A DNA stretch of 64,000 nucleotides from Breoghania sp. (GTDB lineage: Bacteria; Pseudomonadota; Alphaproteobacteria; Rhizobiales; Stappiaceae). The first letter of the stretch is position 1. Every line of letters starts with the position of its first letter. Below the pieces are notes generated by a model that made no database searches, was not told the origin of the DNA, and was given only the letters and a program-made list of their open reading frames with translations. This document shows, piece by piece, positions 38,312-48,390 of the stretch. Position numbers and translations under genes: made by a program. Where the stretch lies: assembly GCF_030066895.1 (NCBI RefSeq), contig NZ_JASJAV010000003.1, forward strand, positions 1 through 64,000, in the 5' to 3' direction.

Positions 38312-38836
38312 TCAGTCCGTGATCGGTTCGGTCGTATCGGCGTCCGGACAGGCGGCCAGAGCAGCGGATGCGGTGAGGCCGCCGCCGATCGGCGCCTCGG
38401 GCCAGCTCTCGGCAAGCGGCACCAGAACGAAGGCACGTTCGGCGATGCGCGGATGGGGAACGGCGAGCCCCTCGCGCGCAATCGTCTGCCCGCCATAGAC
38501 CAGCACATCAATATCAATCTTGCGCGGGCCCCAGCGAATGTCGCGCACGCGGCCGAGATAGCGCTCGATCTTCAGAACGCGCCTCAGCAACGCGTCGGCG
38601 CTGAGCGTCGTCTCCACCACCAGGCAGGCATTGACGAACCAGTCCTGCTCGGTCAGCCCCCAGGGGGCGGTGCGATAGTCGTGCGAGCGGGCAACCAGCG
38701 AGATTTCGTCATCGGCTGCAATCTGCTCCACGGCGGTGCGGACGGACGCGCGCTTGTCGCCGATATTGGAGCCAAGACCGAGCGCAACGCGCACGGTTGC
38801 CACGGGGGACGCCTGATCGGCCGCCTCTGCGGTCAT
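38312..38836 (-). CDS. folK: HPPK, 6-hydroxymethyl-7,8-dihydropterin pyrophosphokinase
   Basis: Transfers pyrophosphate from ATP to hydroxymethyl-dihydropterin in folate synthesis. ALGLGSNIGDKRASVRTAVE opens the domain; the signature RDIRWGPRKIDIDVLVYGGQ (residues about 98-117) holds the Asp pair that binds Mg2+, and PHPRIAERAFVLVPLAE follows. 174 aa. Its ATG overlaps the folP stop by four bases (ATGA), so folP and folK are translationally coupled. folB is not between them as in many bacteria. Confidence 0.94.
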   Translation of the reverse strand: MTAEAADQASPVATVRVALGLGSNIGDKRASVRTAVEQIAADDEISLVARSHDYRTAPWGLTEQDWFVNACLVVETTLSADALLRRVLKIERYLGRVRDIRWGPRKIDIDVLVYGGQTIAREGLAVPHPRIAERAFVLVPLAESWPEAPIGGGLTASAALAACPDADTTEPITD

Positions 38837-39678
38837 TCACCCGTCCCCTGTTCAAGTGTCTCGTTGCAAATGGCGTCGGCCATGCGCAAGGCATCGACGT
38901 GCATTTCCACCTCATGGGCGCGGATGATGTCGGCGCCGTGCGCCGCGGCCACCAGATGCGCGCCGAGGGATCCCGTGTCACGTTTGTCCGTTTTGCGACC
39001 GGTCACGGTCCCGATGATGCGCTTGCGCGATGCGCCCACCAGGATTGGCAGATCGAAATCAGCCTTCAGGTCCGCCAGGTGGTTGATCGCAATGAGGTTC
39101 TGCAGCGGCGTCTTGCCGAAACCGATGCCCGGATCGAGCACGATCCTGTCCCGATCGATGCCCGCTTCCTCGGCGATCTCCAGCGTCCGGGTGAAGAAGA
39201 CCTGCATGTCGGCCACGATGTCGAGCGCGGGATCGATCGTCTCGCGATTGTGCATGGCGATGACCGATGCTCCCATCCGGGCCGCCACGGTCGCCATGTC
39301 GGGATCACCCTGCAGGCCCCAGATATCGTTGATCGCGTGGGCTCCCGCTCCGAGAGCGGCGGCCGCAACTTCGGCCTTGTAGGTGTCGATGGTGATCGCA
39401 CAGCTCATGTCGCAAATGCGCGACAGCGCCGGAAGCAGACGCGTCAGCTCCACATCTGCGGAGATCTTCTCCGAACCGGGCTGCGTGCTTTCCGCGCCTA
39501 CGTCGATGATATCGGCGCCCTGGGCAATCATGACCCGGGCGTGCGCCTCTGCGGCGTCGGCACCCGAATAGAGACCGCCGTCGGAAAAGGAATCTGGGGT
39601 GACGTTGAGGATACCCATAACGAGGGTTCGCATGCCCACCTGGTGGGAGAGCGAGCCTATCTGAAGAAGGCGTTTCAT
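38833..39678 (-). CDS. folP: Dihydropteroate synthase
   Basis: Condenses dihydropterin pyrophosphate with p-aminobenzoate; the sulfonamide target. Start at 39678 (MKRLLQIGSLSHQVGMRTLV) places it just ahead of the family motif MGILNVTPDSFSDGGLYSGA. IDVGAESTQPGSEKISADVE, INDIWGLQGDPDMATV and GFGKTPLQNLIAINHL (family GFGKT motif) are intact, ending with SLGAHLVAAAHGADIIRAHE. 281 aa, clean frame, first gene of the folP-folK pair. Confidence 0.94.
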   Translation of the reverse strand: MKRLLQIGSLSHQVGMRTLVMGILNVTPDSFSDGGLYSGADAAEAHARVMIAQGADIIDVGAESTQPGSEKISADVELTRLLPALSRICDMSCAITIDTYKAEVAAAALGAGAHAINDIWGLQGDPDMATVAARMGASVIAMHNRETIDPALDIVADMQVFFTRTLEIAEEAGIDRDRIVLDPGIGFGKTPLQNLIAINHLADLKADFDLPILVGASRKRIIGTVTGRKTDKRDTGSLGAHLVAAAHGADIIRAHEVEMHVDALRMADAICNETLEQGTGE

Positions 39679-39905
39679 CACAATCCGAAGGTTCGAAGAA
39701 AATCGAGGAGGTGATGCGCTTTCGCGGGGGGAAATGCAAGGCGGGAGGGGAAATGCGCGGAACGTCAAGTCATTGCCGCCATATTCGCATTCCGAAGCAT
39801 CATATAAGTTTATCGAAAGCATCGTGGGCACGATAACGCTGTGTCATGCAAAGTCCTCACCTTGCGGCGCCGCACAATTCTCTGTGCAAAGGGGAGAAAC
39901 CAACC

Positions 39906-41475
39906 ATGACCTATTCACGCCGTACGTTCCTCAAATCAACCACCGCAACCGGCTTCATCGCCGCCGCCGGCACGCTTGCCATGCCCACGCTGAGCCGCGC
40001 CTCCAGCCGTCCCGTGATCAGCCACGACCCGCAATCGGGCGACATCACCACCAATTCTGGCATGGTGTGGACGCGTACCGACCGTCCCTCCAAGGCGATG
40101 CTCGAAATCACCACCCGCGAGGATTTCGCCAATGCCCGCCGTCTGCCGTCGCTGAACGCACTGCCCGAAAGCGACTTCACCGCCGAGCAGCTCATCGAGG
40201 ATCTGCCGGCCGATCAGGACATTTTCTACCGCGTTATACTCACCGACCTGAACGACGTCAACGCGACGTCTGCGCCGATGGTCGGCCATTTCCGCACCGC
40301 GCCCGCCTCCAAGCGCGACGTGAAGTTCGTCTGGTCTGACGACACCGCCGGTCAGGGCTTGGGGCATCGACGCAGATCGCGGCAGCATGAAGACCTACGC
40401 CACCATGGCGCAGCATCAGCCCGATTTCTTCATCCATTCCGGCGACACAATCTATGCGGACGGCCCGATCAAAGAAGAGGTCGAGCTAAAGGATGGCACG
40501 GTGTGGAAGAACATCGTCACGCTGGAGGAGATGAAGGTCGCCGAGACGCTGGAGGAATTCCGCGGCCAGTGGAAGTACAACATGATGGACGAGAACGTGC
40601 TGGCGTTGTCGCACGACGTCCCGACCTTCTACCAGTAGGACAACCATGAGGTGATCAACAACTGGTCGGCCTCCAAGGACCTGACCGCGGATGATCGCTA
40701 CACCGAGAAGCACCCACGTTCTCGCAGCCCGCTCCGCGCGTGCCTTCCACGAAATGACGCCGATCTCCTACACGCCTGCCGATCCCGGTCGCGTCTATCG
40801 CAAGATCCCCTACGGCCCGATGCTGGGCGTCTTCTTCCTGGATCTGCTTCCTGGATCTGCGCAGCTATCGCGGTCCCAACAGCGACGGGATGCAGGACAC
40901 GGTCGACGCCGCCTCGCAGGCGTTGGGCGCGGAACAGATCGCATGGCTGAAGCGGGAACTGGTCCAGTCCAAGGCCACCTGGAAGGTGATCCCCTGCGAC
41001 ACGCCGATCGGGCTGTGCGTATGGGATCGCAACGGAGACGAGAAGCGCATCGAGGCGGTTTCCAACGGCGACAACGGAGCCGCCAAGGGCCGCGAGCTGG
41101 AATTCGCGGACCTGCTGCGCTTCATCAAGACCGCCGGGATCAACAACACGGTCTGGCTGACGGCGGACGTGCACTACACCGCCGCTCATTACTACAACCC
41201 GAACAAGGCATTTCGACCCGTTCTGGGAGTTCGTCTCCGGTCCGCTGCACGCAGGTACCTTCGGCCCGAACGATCTGGACGGCACGTTCGGCCCGGAAGT
41301 GAAGTTCGTGAAGGTTCCGACCAAGGAGCAGGGAGCCAACCTGCCGCCCTCCATGGGCCTTCAGTTCTTCGACATTGTGGAGATCGACGGCGCCACGGAA
41401 CAGTTGAAGGTGCGACTGATGGATTCCGGCGATACCGAACTCTATTCGGTCACGCTCGATCCGAAATTCGCCTGA
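39906..41475 (+). pseudogene. PhoD-like alkaline phosphatase/phosphodiesterase, Tat-exported, five lesions
   Basis: Periplasmic phosphatase that would scavenge phosphate. A textbook Tat signal begins MTYSRRTFLKSTTATGFIAA. The first lesion near 40362 shifts the frame to SMKTYATMAQHQPDFFIHSG with metal-binding GDTIYADGP. TAG at 40636-40638 interrupts FYQ-DNHEV at the family Trp. Near 40712 the frame shifts to HVLAARSARAFHEMTPISYT. A 13-bp tandem duplication (ttcctggatctgc, 40835-40847 and 40848-40860) shifts it after GVFFLDL. The frame QALGAEQIAWLKRELVQSKA to TADVHYTAAHYYNPNKAF then breaks near 41210 before GPLHAGTFGPNDLDGTFGPE, ending TGA 41475. No function expected. Confidence 0.9.
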
Positions 41476-41517
41476 TGACAAGGACGGGGAGCGCGGGTTC
41501 GTGCTCCTTCTCGTTTT

Positions 41518-41783
41518 GGAAGGGAAATGGAGGCGTTGTCGCGCCCGCTATTGCGCTGGATTCCGGATCAGCGTTCGGCTTTGCCTCACTTGTCCGGAAT
41601 GAGGGAGTGTGAGGCTGAGTTGTAACCACACGCGAACACTGGGTTCTGCTCGCACATAAGTCGCGTGTGCTTACAACTCACCGCTTGCTCGTCATTCCGG
41701 ACGGTCTGCAGCGCAAGCTGCATGGCCAGATCCAAAATCCAGCGCAATAGCGGGCGCGACAGCGCCTCCATTTCCCTTTCTTC
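41518..41783. repeat. 266-bp imperfect palindrome (MITE- or hairpin-like element)
   Basis: Two arms of about 120 bases are reverse complements with scattered differences. The outer ends ggaagggaaatggaggcg (41518-41535) and cgcctccatttccc (41764-41777) pair. The inner ends gttgtaaccacacgcga (41620-41636) and tcgcgtgtgcttacaac (41662-41678) pair across a short loop. Both arms contain gcgcccgctattgcgctgga or its complement. No coding potential. It sits between the phoD and marR pseudogenes. Flanking target duplications were not found. Confidence 0.75.
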
Positions 41784-41869
41784 CCTTCCTCCTCAGACCA
41801 AAAACCCACAAGACAACCGAATACTTTCCAGTCACAATACCTTCATCAGGGGCTGGTAGATCCACGGAT

Positions 41870-42389
41870 ATGAGGTTCAATTACAAAAAAGCATCACCTT
41901 CCGGCTGTCCCAGACGGCCAAGGCTTGCCGGTCGCGATCGGGCGCCCATCTGTCGCGTATCGGTCTGCATCCCGGACAGAAAACGGTGCTTAAAACTCTG
42001 GCCGACAGCGACGGGCTATCGATGATCGAACTAGAGCTCGCGCTTGGCGTGCAACCGCTGGCCGTCACCAAGATGGTCACACGGATGTCGGCTCGGGGCC
42101 TGCTGACGCGCCGATCCGCCGACACGAACGGCCGCCTCGCCCGAGTCTATCTCACCGATACGGGTCGCGACTGCGTCAAGCTGATCGACCGGGCCTGGAA
42201 GCAGCTGGAGAAGGAAGCACTCGAGGCCTCAACGATAAGGACAAGAAGCGTCTGCGCAAGCTTCTGCGCGCCGTGGAACGCAATCTGGTCGCCACCGCGG
42301 TGAAGGATATTCCGCTAGATGCCGAAGCCACCGCGGTTGCCGACGACGAACCGGCGGCTCCGGTCGCGGTGCGCGAACCGGCCGAGTAG
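41870..42389 (+). pseudogene. MarR-family transcriptional regulator, two frameshifts
   Basis: The start MRFNYKK loses one A in the poly-A stretch near 41885, after which SITFRLSQTAKACRSRSGAH lies in the next frame. The winged helix GLSMIELELALGVQPLAVTK, MSARGLLTRRSADTNGRLA and RVYLTDTGRD is intact. Near 42225 another indel separates EKEALE from GLNDKDKKRLRKLLRAVERN, and an Ala/Pro-rich tail ends at TAG 42387-42389. The regulatory target is unknown; nudC follows on the same strand. Confidence 0.8.
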
Positions 42390-42544
42390 AACGATCTGAT
42401 CCGACAAGCCATTTCCCCTCCCGCCAAGCATGTTCCCGGCTCCCAGAAGCATGTCTGCGACCGGCAGTCGACCACGTCGCCCCTTTGCCTCGGACCCGGA
42501 ACGGAGTAGCGTACGCACGCTTTAAACCGGAGCGCCCGCAGCCC

Positions 42545-43498
42545 ATGCCCGATGACAGCTTCCCCGCCTATTGTGACAATGCTCTCGACCGAGCCGCGTT
42601 GCGGCGCGACGATGACGCCTGGCTGAGCGAGCAGCAGACGCGCCCGGATGCCGGTTACGTGTTGATGGCCGATGACAGACCCGTCGTCGCGGTAAGGGGC
42701 GAAACCCTTTGCATTCGCCACCCGCTGTCGCTCGCAAAAAGCCTCGGGATTGTCGCCGACGAAATCGCACTTCTGGGGATCGAGCAGACGAAGAGCGGGG
42801 ACTGACCGGTATTCTGCGCCCGGGTTCGCGCGGCGCCGAAAGAAATCGAGGCGGATATCGAGGCCGCAAGCACGTCGGCGCTGAAGCTGATCGGCATGCG
42901 CTCGCTGGCCGTACAAGGCGTGCTGCCTCGCGGCGATCTGGAGCTTCTGGCGCAGGTCCGCTCCCTGGCCCATTGGCACACCTCCCACCGGTACTTCTCC
43001 CATTGTGGGCATGAAACCCGGATGGCGCAGGCTGGATATCGGCGCGATTGTCCGTCCTGTTTGGCGGTGCATTTTCCGCGCACCGACCCGGTCGTCATCA
43101 TGCTGATCGCCGATGGCGACAAGGCACTGATAGGCCACCCGCACCGGTTGGCGGAAGGGGTTTACACCACGCTGGCCGGGTTCATGGAGCCGGGAGAAAC
43201 CATCGAGCAGGCGGTTCGCCGCGAGGTGATGGAGGAATCCAGCGTGCGCGTGAGCGACGTCACCTTCATGAAGAGTCAGCCATGGCCTTTCCCGACCTCG
43301 CTGATGCTCGGCTGCGTCGGCAAGGCGGAAAGCCGGGACATCGTGCTGGGCGACAACGAGCTGGAGGATTGCCGCTGGTTTCCTCGCGACGAGGTGCGCG
43401 AGATACTGGCCGGACGGCACCCGGAAGGGCTCCACGTGCCGCCCGAAATCTCCATCGCCCACTGGCTGATCCGCACCTGGGCGGATGCCGAGGCTTGA
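42545..43498 (+). pseudogene. nudC: NADH pyrophosphatase NudC, frameshifted
   Basis: Nudix hydrolase that splits NADH and can remove NAD caps from RNA. The N-terminal part reads SFPAYCDNALDRAALRRDDD to LLGIEQTKSGD, ending at TGA 42805. Near 42800-42840 the frame moves to RAAPKEIEADIEAASTSALK (one frame) and MRSLAVQGVLPRGDLELLAQ, which then runs intact to 43498. The zinc motif CGHETRMAQAGYRRDCPSC is present (first Cys in FSHCGH). The Nudix box GFMEPGETIEQAVRREVMEE ends in SSV where the family consensus has Gly (EExGU), a small divergence. Start may be 42545 or an upstream in-frame ATG at 42485. Confidence 0.85.
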
Positions 43499-43507
43499 GA
43501 AGACGCT

Positions 43508-44503
43508 CTAGGACCGGCCGGCGGCCAGCTTGCCCGCGTACGCAAGTGCGGACAGCATATTGGCGTGGTTAGCCTTGCCGGTTCCCGCGATATCGAAGGT
43601 CGTGCCGTGTTCGACGGAACAGCGGTCGATGGGAAGGCCCAGCGAAACATTCGCCGCCGTATCGAAGGCAATCAGCTTGATCGGGATGTGCCCCTGATCG
43701 TGATACTGCGCGACGACCAGATCGAACGCGCCCTAATTGGCCCGGTGATAGACCGTATCGGCCGGGATCGGGCCGACGACGTTGATACCCTCGGCCTGCG
43801 CCTGTTTCACGCCCGGAACCACCTGCTCGTCATCTTCGCGCCCAAACAGTCCGTTCTCGCCGCAATGGGGATTGATGCCCGCAACCGCGATGCGCGGGGC
43901 TTCCACGCCCATCCGACGGAAGTGCTTGTACCCAGTGCGCACCGTCTCCAGTACACGCTCCGGCGTCGCCCGGCCGATGGCATCCTTCAGCGAGACATGG
44001 GGGGAGACGTGGATGACGTTCAGCGTTTCCGAAGCCAGAAGCATCCACGAACTCTTGCAGCCGGTCAGATGCGCCAGCATGCCGGTATGGCCGTCATAAT
44101 GATGACCGGCATGATGACCGGCGGCATTGAGCGCCTCCTTGTTGATCGGCGCGGTGACCATGCCGACCGCCTCGCCCGCCTGGATCAGGTCCACCGCCGT
44201 GTTCACATAGCGAAACGAGGCTTCGCCGCAGGCAGGCGACAAGACGCCGAAACGGCCCGGCAGATCGTCCACAGGCACGTGGACGACGGCCAGCGAGCCG
44301 GAGGGTGCCGTCTCGCCCACAGCATGCAGCGCGAGGTCGAGGCCGCAGACGTCGCGGGCACGTTCCAGCGTATCGAGAATCACCGATAACGGCGTAGCGC
44401 GCACGCTCGGCCTCGCTCAGGCTGGCCATCTCCTTGACGGTCACCTTCCGCACCGACGCCGGAGGGATCGCCCATGGTGATGACGATGGGTTTATCCGTT
44501 CAT
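43508..44503 (-). pseudogene. PdxA-family dehydrogenase (PdxA2-like, 4-phospho-sugar-acid), several lesions
   Basis: Homologue of 4-hydroxythreonine-4-phosphate dehydrogenase; by context the PdxA2 type that oxidises and decarboxylates 4-phospho-threonate or -erythronate. Lesions: the start region at 44503 (MNG then stop) with KPIVITMGDPSGVGAE in another frame; a shift near 44453 to [20 protein letters not shown]; another near 44390. Then [20 protein letters not shown] to [20 protein letters not shown] reads cleanly, with metal-binding [21 protein letters not shown] at 43733-43735 interrupts it before [18 protein letters not shown], which ends at TAG 43508-43510. The paralogue for vitamin B6 synthesis would be elsewhere. 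Product non-functional as read. Confidence 0.85.
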
Positions 44504-44530
44504 GTCTCAACTCCAATGGGCGTGTGCGTG

Positions 44531-45453
44531 TCAAAGATCGGCGACGTTCAGGCAGCGACGCGGGATCTTGCCGTCGATGATGGTCTGGATGTCCTCGATC
44601 ACCATCAACCCGACATTCTCCACCGCCTCCTTGGTATCCGCACCGGAATGCGGCGTGCAGACGAGGCGCGGATGCCGGAAGATGGGATGGGTCGCATCGG
44701 GCGGCTCGCTCACATAGGCATCGAGCGCGACCCCGCCGAGCCGATCGCCCTCAAGTGCGGCGGCAACCGCATCGAGATCGATCACCTCGCCGCGGGAGAG
44801 ATTGAGCAGGCAGGCCGTCGGCTTCATCAGCGCCAGTTTTTCGGCATTGATGAGCGCGGCATTGTCCGCCACGCCGAAAACATGCAGCGAGACGTAATCG
44901 GAGATCTTCAAAAGCTCGTCGAGATCGGCGTAAGGATCGTTGGCGACAACAGACATGCCGAGGCCGATCGCCTTGAGCGCGAGCTTGCGGCCGATATTGC
45001 CGAGACCCACGATACCCAGCACCTTACCGCCGAGCTGGGTGCCGACCTTGCGGTCCGAATCCCCCGGAAATCACCGAGGCGTGTCCGGCGGGAATGTTGC
45101 GCGCCAGCGAAAACATCATGCCGAGACTGAGTTCGGCCACAAGCATCCGCATTGGCGCCCGGCGTGTTGACGACCGGAAGCCCCTTCGCGGTGCAGGCGG
45201 GAATATCGATATTGTCGACGCCGACGCCGTGCTTGAGAACGCCCTTGAGCTTCTCGGCGCCTTCAAGCGAGTCCGCCGTGACCGCGACGAGCCCTGCGAC
45301 CAGAAAATCGGCTTCGGCGATATGTTCCGACACGCCGTTATCGGGCTTAGAGGTGTCGACGCAACGGATCAGCGTCCAGCCCTTTTGTTCAATCAGATCC
45401 GGCACTCGGCCGTGCTTGCCGAACCCGGGAGAGGTGGTGAGGATCGTGGTCAT
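44531..45453 (-). pseudogene. D-2-hydroxyacid (3-phosphoglycerate-type) dehydrogenase, two frameshifts
   Basis: NAD-dependent dehydrogenase of the SerA-like family. Starts MTTILTTSPGFGKHGRVPDL in ATGA overlap with the DapA-like gene. After LPVVNTPGANAD near 45148 the frame shifts to LVAELSLGMMFSLARNIPAG; near 45062 it shifts again to VGTQLGGKVLGIVGLGNIGR, the Rossmann glycine motif. LALMKPTACLLNLSRGEVID holds the catalytic Arg region and HPRLVCTPHSGADTKEAVEN the catalytic His. Ends at 44531. Context (acid-sugar/TTT transporter operon) suggests a hydroxyacid substrate rather than serine synthesis. Confidence 0.85.
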
Positions 45454-46337
45454 GCGGACAGCCGCCCGTGCTTTTCGAGGATCGCGCGAATCTGAGCATC
45501 CTGCTCGGGGTTGGGCAGGAGGGCGGGCTGGCGGCTGGCGCCGACGGAATGATCCATGACCCACAATGCGCATTTGACCATGGCGGGCGGAAAGCCCAGC
45601 GCATAGAGATCGACGCGCATGGCGGTAAAGGCTTCCTGGGCCGCGGCGGCGGCGACCTCGTCTCCAGCATTGAAACAGGAAACAATACGCGCCAGCACGT
45701 CCGGCAGCACGTTGCCGAGATCGGAAATGCAGCCCGCGGCGCCATTCTGCAGCGCCCAGTGAACCAGATGATCGGGGCCGGAATAAACGTCGAAGCCGTC
45801 CACCTCGCGCCCGATCGCCATGTAGGCCTCCAGCGTATCCTGCTTGCCGCCGGAATCCTTGATACCCGCGATATTGCCGTGGGCGGCCAGAGCCCGGGCC
45901 GTTTCCGGCTCGATGTGGTTCTGGGTGCGGGCGGGGATGTCATAGAGATAGACCGGCATCTTCACCGCATCGGCGACGGTCTTGAAGCGGCGCTCCAGAC
46001 CATCCTGCGTGCAGGAGATGAAGAAGGGCGTGATGACGGCGATGTCGTCAACGCCGATCCGGTCGAATTCCCTTGCAAACTTCACCGTCCCGAAGGTAGC
46101 GGGCATGCCGGCATTGACGATCACCTTCACCTTGCCGGCGACCTCATCCACCACCGCCTCGGTCAGCTTGACCTTCTCGTCGAAGGTGAGGGCGGAGAAA
46201 TCGCCGTTGGTACCGGCGCACAGGATATTGTTTCCGACCGCGATATGGCGTCGGACCTGGGCGCGCGTCGCATCGAAATTGATGGTCTCGTCTTCGTTGA
46301 AGCAGGTCACGAAGGCGACATAAGCAAACTTGGTCAT
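45450..46337 (-). CDS. Dihydrodipicolinate synthase/N-acetylneuraminate lyase family aldolase
   Basis: A class I aldolase of 295 residues: MTKFAYVAFVTCFNEDETIN, GTNGDFSALTFDEK (the GTTGE-like substrate loop), Tyr in MPVYLYDIPARTQNH and the Schiff-base Lys in IAGIKDSGGKQDTLEAY. The GTNGD loop and catabolic context argue against lysine synthesis; a keto-deoxy sugar acid or related compound is the likelier substrate. It overlaps the tctA remnant upstream and the hydroxyacid dehydrogenase downstream by four bases each. It is the only undamaged gene in this operon. Confidence 0.88.
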   Translation of the reverse strand: MTKFAYVAFVTCFNEDETINFDATRAQVRRHIAVGNNILCAGTNGDFSALTFDEKVKLTEAVVDEVAGKVKVIVNAGMPATFGTVKFAREFDRIGVDDIAVITPFFISCTQDGLERRFKTVADAVKMPVYLYDIPARTQNHIEPETARALAAHGNIAGIKDSGGKQDTLEAYMAIGREVDGFDVYSGPDHLVHWALQNGAAGCISDLGNVLPDVLARIVSCFNAGDEVAAAAAQEAFTAMRVDLYALGFPPAMVKCALWVMDHSVGASRQPALLPNPEQDAQIRAILEKHGRLSA

Positions 46338-47450
46338 TTCGTTTCCGCGTTCATGGATTTGGCCTCGCGCCGGTTGGCGAGGATCCGGGAGAGGACCGGC
46401 CAGCCAAGCGACAGCACCGTCAGGATAAGAAAGAGCAGGGTGAGGAGACCCGAGGCAAAGGCGAAGAGGTCGTCATGGGTCTGCAGGAGATCGCGACGCA
46501 GGTTCGACTCCATCATCGGACCCAGGATCATGGCAATGCACAGCGCCGCCTGGCTGAAGCCGAATTTCTGCATCGCCCAGCCGAGAACGCCGAAGCCGAC
46601 CATGGTGTAGAGATCGACCAGGTTCAGGTTGATGGCAAACGAACCGATGAAGCAGAAAATCATGATGGCCACGGCGAGGATGTGGCGCGGCACGGCGAGA
46701 ATACGGCTGAAGAGCGGGATCAGCGCCATGCCGAAGATGAACATGAAGATGGTCGCCAGGAAGGTGCCGCCGAAGATGCCGACGATCACGTCCGGATTGG
46801 TCTGGAACATGATTGACCCCGGGGCGAGCCCCTGGATCATCAGCCCGCCCATGAGAACGGCGGTCACCACGTCGCCGGGGATACCCAGCGCCAGAAGGGG
46901 GGATAAGCGCGGCGGCGCAGATCGCGTTGTTGGCGCTCTCGGTCGCCGCGATGCCCGGCGCATAGCCGGTGCCGAATTTCTCCGGCGGCGCAGAGGCACG
47001 GCGGGCCTCGTTGTAGGAGATCCACGACGCGGTGCCGGAGCCGACGCCCGGGATGATGCCGATCAGCGTTCCGATGAGCGAACCGCGCAGCAGGGCGCCG
47101 CGGCTTTCCTTCAGATCTTGGCGCGAGGGCCAGCGACCGCGCACGGGCTGGATGTTCGGTTCCGAACGCGCCATGCGCTCCATCAGCGCGAAGACTTCCG
47201 ACAGGGCGAACAGGTCGATCAGCGCCGGAGTGAAGGCGAAGCCGGAGGCAAACCCAGAAATGCCGAACGTGTAGCGCAGGACCCCGGAAATGGGATCGGC
47301 GCCGACGCAGGAAATCAGGATGCCGAGGAGCCCGGAAATCGCGCCCTTCAGCAGGTCGCCCGACAAGGAGGCAATGATGGTGAGGCCGAACAGGGAGAGC
47401 GCGAAATATTCCGGCGCGCCGAATTGCAGCGCGATGGAGGCAAGCTGCGG
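46334..47450 (-). pseudogene. tctA: TctA remnant (tripartite tricarboxylate transporter large permease), N-terminus deleted and frameshifted
   Basis: The large membrane subunit of a TTT-family importer. It starts abruptly inside the protein at QLASIALQFGAPEYFALSLF (about residue 145 of a normal ~500) and continues GLTIIASLSGDLLKGAISGL and GIIPGVGSGTASWISYNEAR. Near 46905 the frame shifts between NNAICAAALIP and LLALGIPGDVVTAVLMGGLM, then runs through membrane segments to NRREAKSMNAETK at 46334. Its N-terminal 140 or so residues are missing because of a deletion that joins it in frame to tctC. It cannot form a transporter. Confidence 0.85.
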
Positions 47451-47867
47451 GGTGAACGGCACACCCTTGCAGACCACCAGAACCTGCAGCGAACGGGCGA
47501 AGAGACCGACGAACTCGGCGTCTTCCATCTTGTAGTCGGTGCCGCCCAGAGGATGGCTAGTCGGTGCCGCCCAGAGGATGGCGAGCGGACCCTAGGCACC
47601 GGCACCCAGCGTGTAGCCATCGGGGCGGACGTGAAGCGTGGCGGAGGTGCCGATCGCGCCGCCACCGCCGAGCTGGTTGCGCACGACGATCTGGCTGCCG
47701 TCATAGAGACGCTTGAAGGCATCGGCGACCACGCGCAGCGAAAGGTCGGTGCTGCCGCCGGCCGAATACGGGACGATGACCTGAACCGGGTGGGCCGGGA
47801 AATCGGCGGCTACCGCCGGAGTGCCCACGAGGGTCAGAGTCATTGCAAAGATGAATTTACGCTTCAC
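47451..47867 (-). pseudogene. tctC: TctC remnant (tricarboxylate-binding protein), truncated, fused to tctA, with a TAG
   Basis: The periplasmic binding subunit of the TTT transporter. Signal peptide MKRKFIFAMTLTLVGTPAVA, then VQVIVPYSAGGSTDLSLRVV and HVRPDGYTLGAGA, typical TctC. TAG at 47592-47594 follows. A 25-bp tandem duplication (47533-47557 and 47558-47582, tagtcggtgccgcccagagg...) lies just downstream. The frame, still the same one, goes on LGGTDYKMEDAEFVGLFARS to CKGVPFT and there changes directly into TctA sequence. More than half of TctC (about 180 residues) is gone. Confidence 0.85.
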
Positions 47868-47924
47868 GTCGGTTTCCTCTGTATCGTGTCAATGACTTGA
47901 GCCAGGGCCGCGATCGTCAGCCGA

Positions 47925-48390
47925 TCACGGCAGCCATACATTCAAAAATATGGTGAAGGCGTAGTAGACGCCGGCCGTCGCGATGCAGGGCAGGAGAATA
48001 AGGACCCAGATGCGACACTCGCCGAAAAGGAACAGGCCCGCCACGAAGACGACCAGTGTGGAGGGGATATACCCCACGCTCACGAAAGCCGCCGCATAGG
48101 CTCACCATCAGGGCGGCAAACAACACCATGCGGATGAAGGTCGGGCGATCGGAAAGGCTGATTTCGTTATCGGGATTGCCCAATGTGTTGCGCAGGACGG
48201 CACGGACGATGAGACCGATCGCGAGCAGCGCCATCAGGGCGATTGCCAGCCAGGGCACGAACGAGGGACCGGCGACCGTTCCGGTCGGCGCAGCCGACAC
48301 ATAGGCCGTACGCCAAGCCGCAAAGGCGCAGAAAAACAGAATGATCCCGCCGATTACGGCGTCGCTTTTTCGAGAGTCCATCCCGACCAT
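47925..48390 (-). pseudogene. tctB: TctB-like small membrane subunit, frameshifted
   Basis: The four-helix small subunit of the TTT transporter. Begins MVGMDSRKSDAVIGGIILFF; FVPWLAIALMALLAIGLIVR is the second helix. Near 48105 the frame is lost, and the expected last helices (VGYIPSTLVVFVAGLFLFGE and VYYAFTIFLNVWLP) appear in another frame, ending TGA at 47925-47927. Order on the minus strand is tctB-tctC-tctA. All three transporter genes are damaged. Confidence 0.78.

Noticed and set aside
43508..44503. PdxA for vitamin B6 synthesis
   Set aside because: It is embedded with TTT transporter, DapA-like and hydroxyacid dehydrogenase genes and has a DUF1537 kinase in the window, which fits the catabolic PdxA2 type; as read it is also broken.
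45450..46337. DapA of lysine synthesis
   Set aside because: Operon context is catabolic, and the substrate loop is GTNGD rather than the usual GTTGE of DapA.
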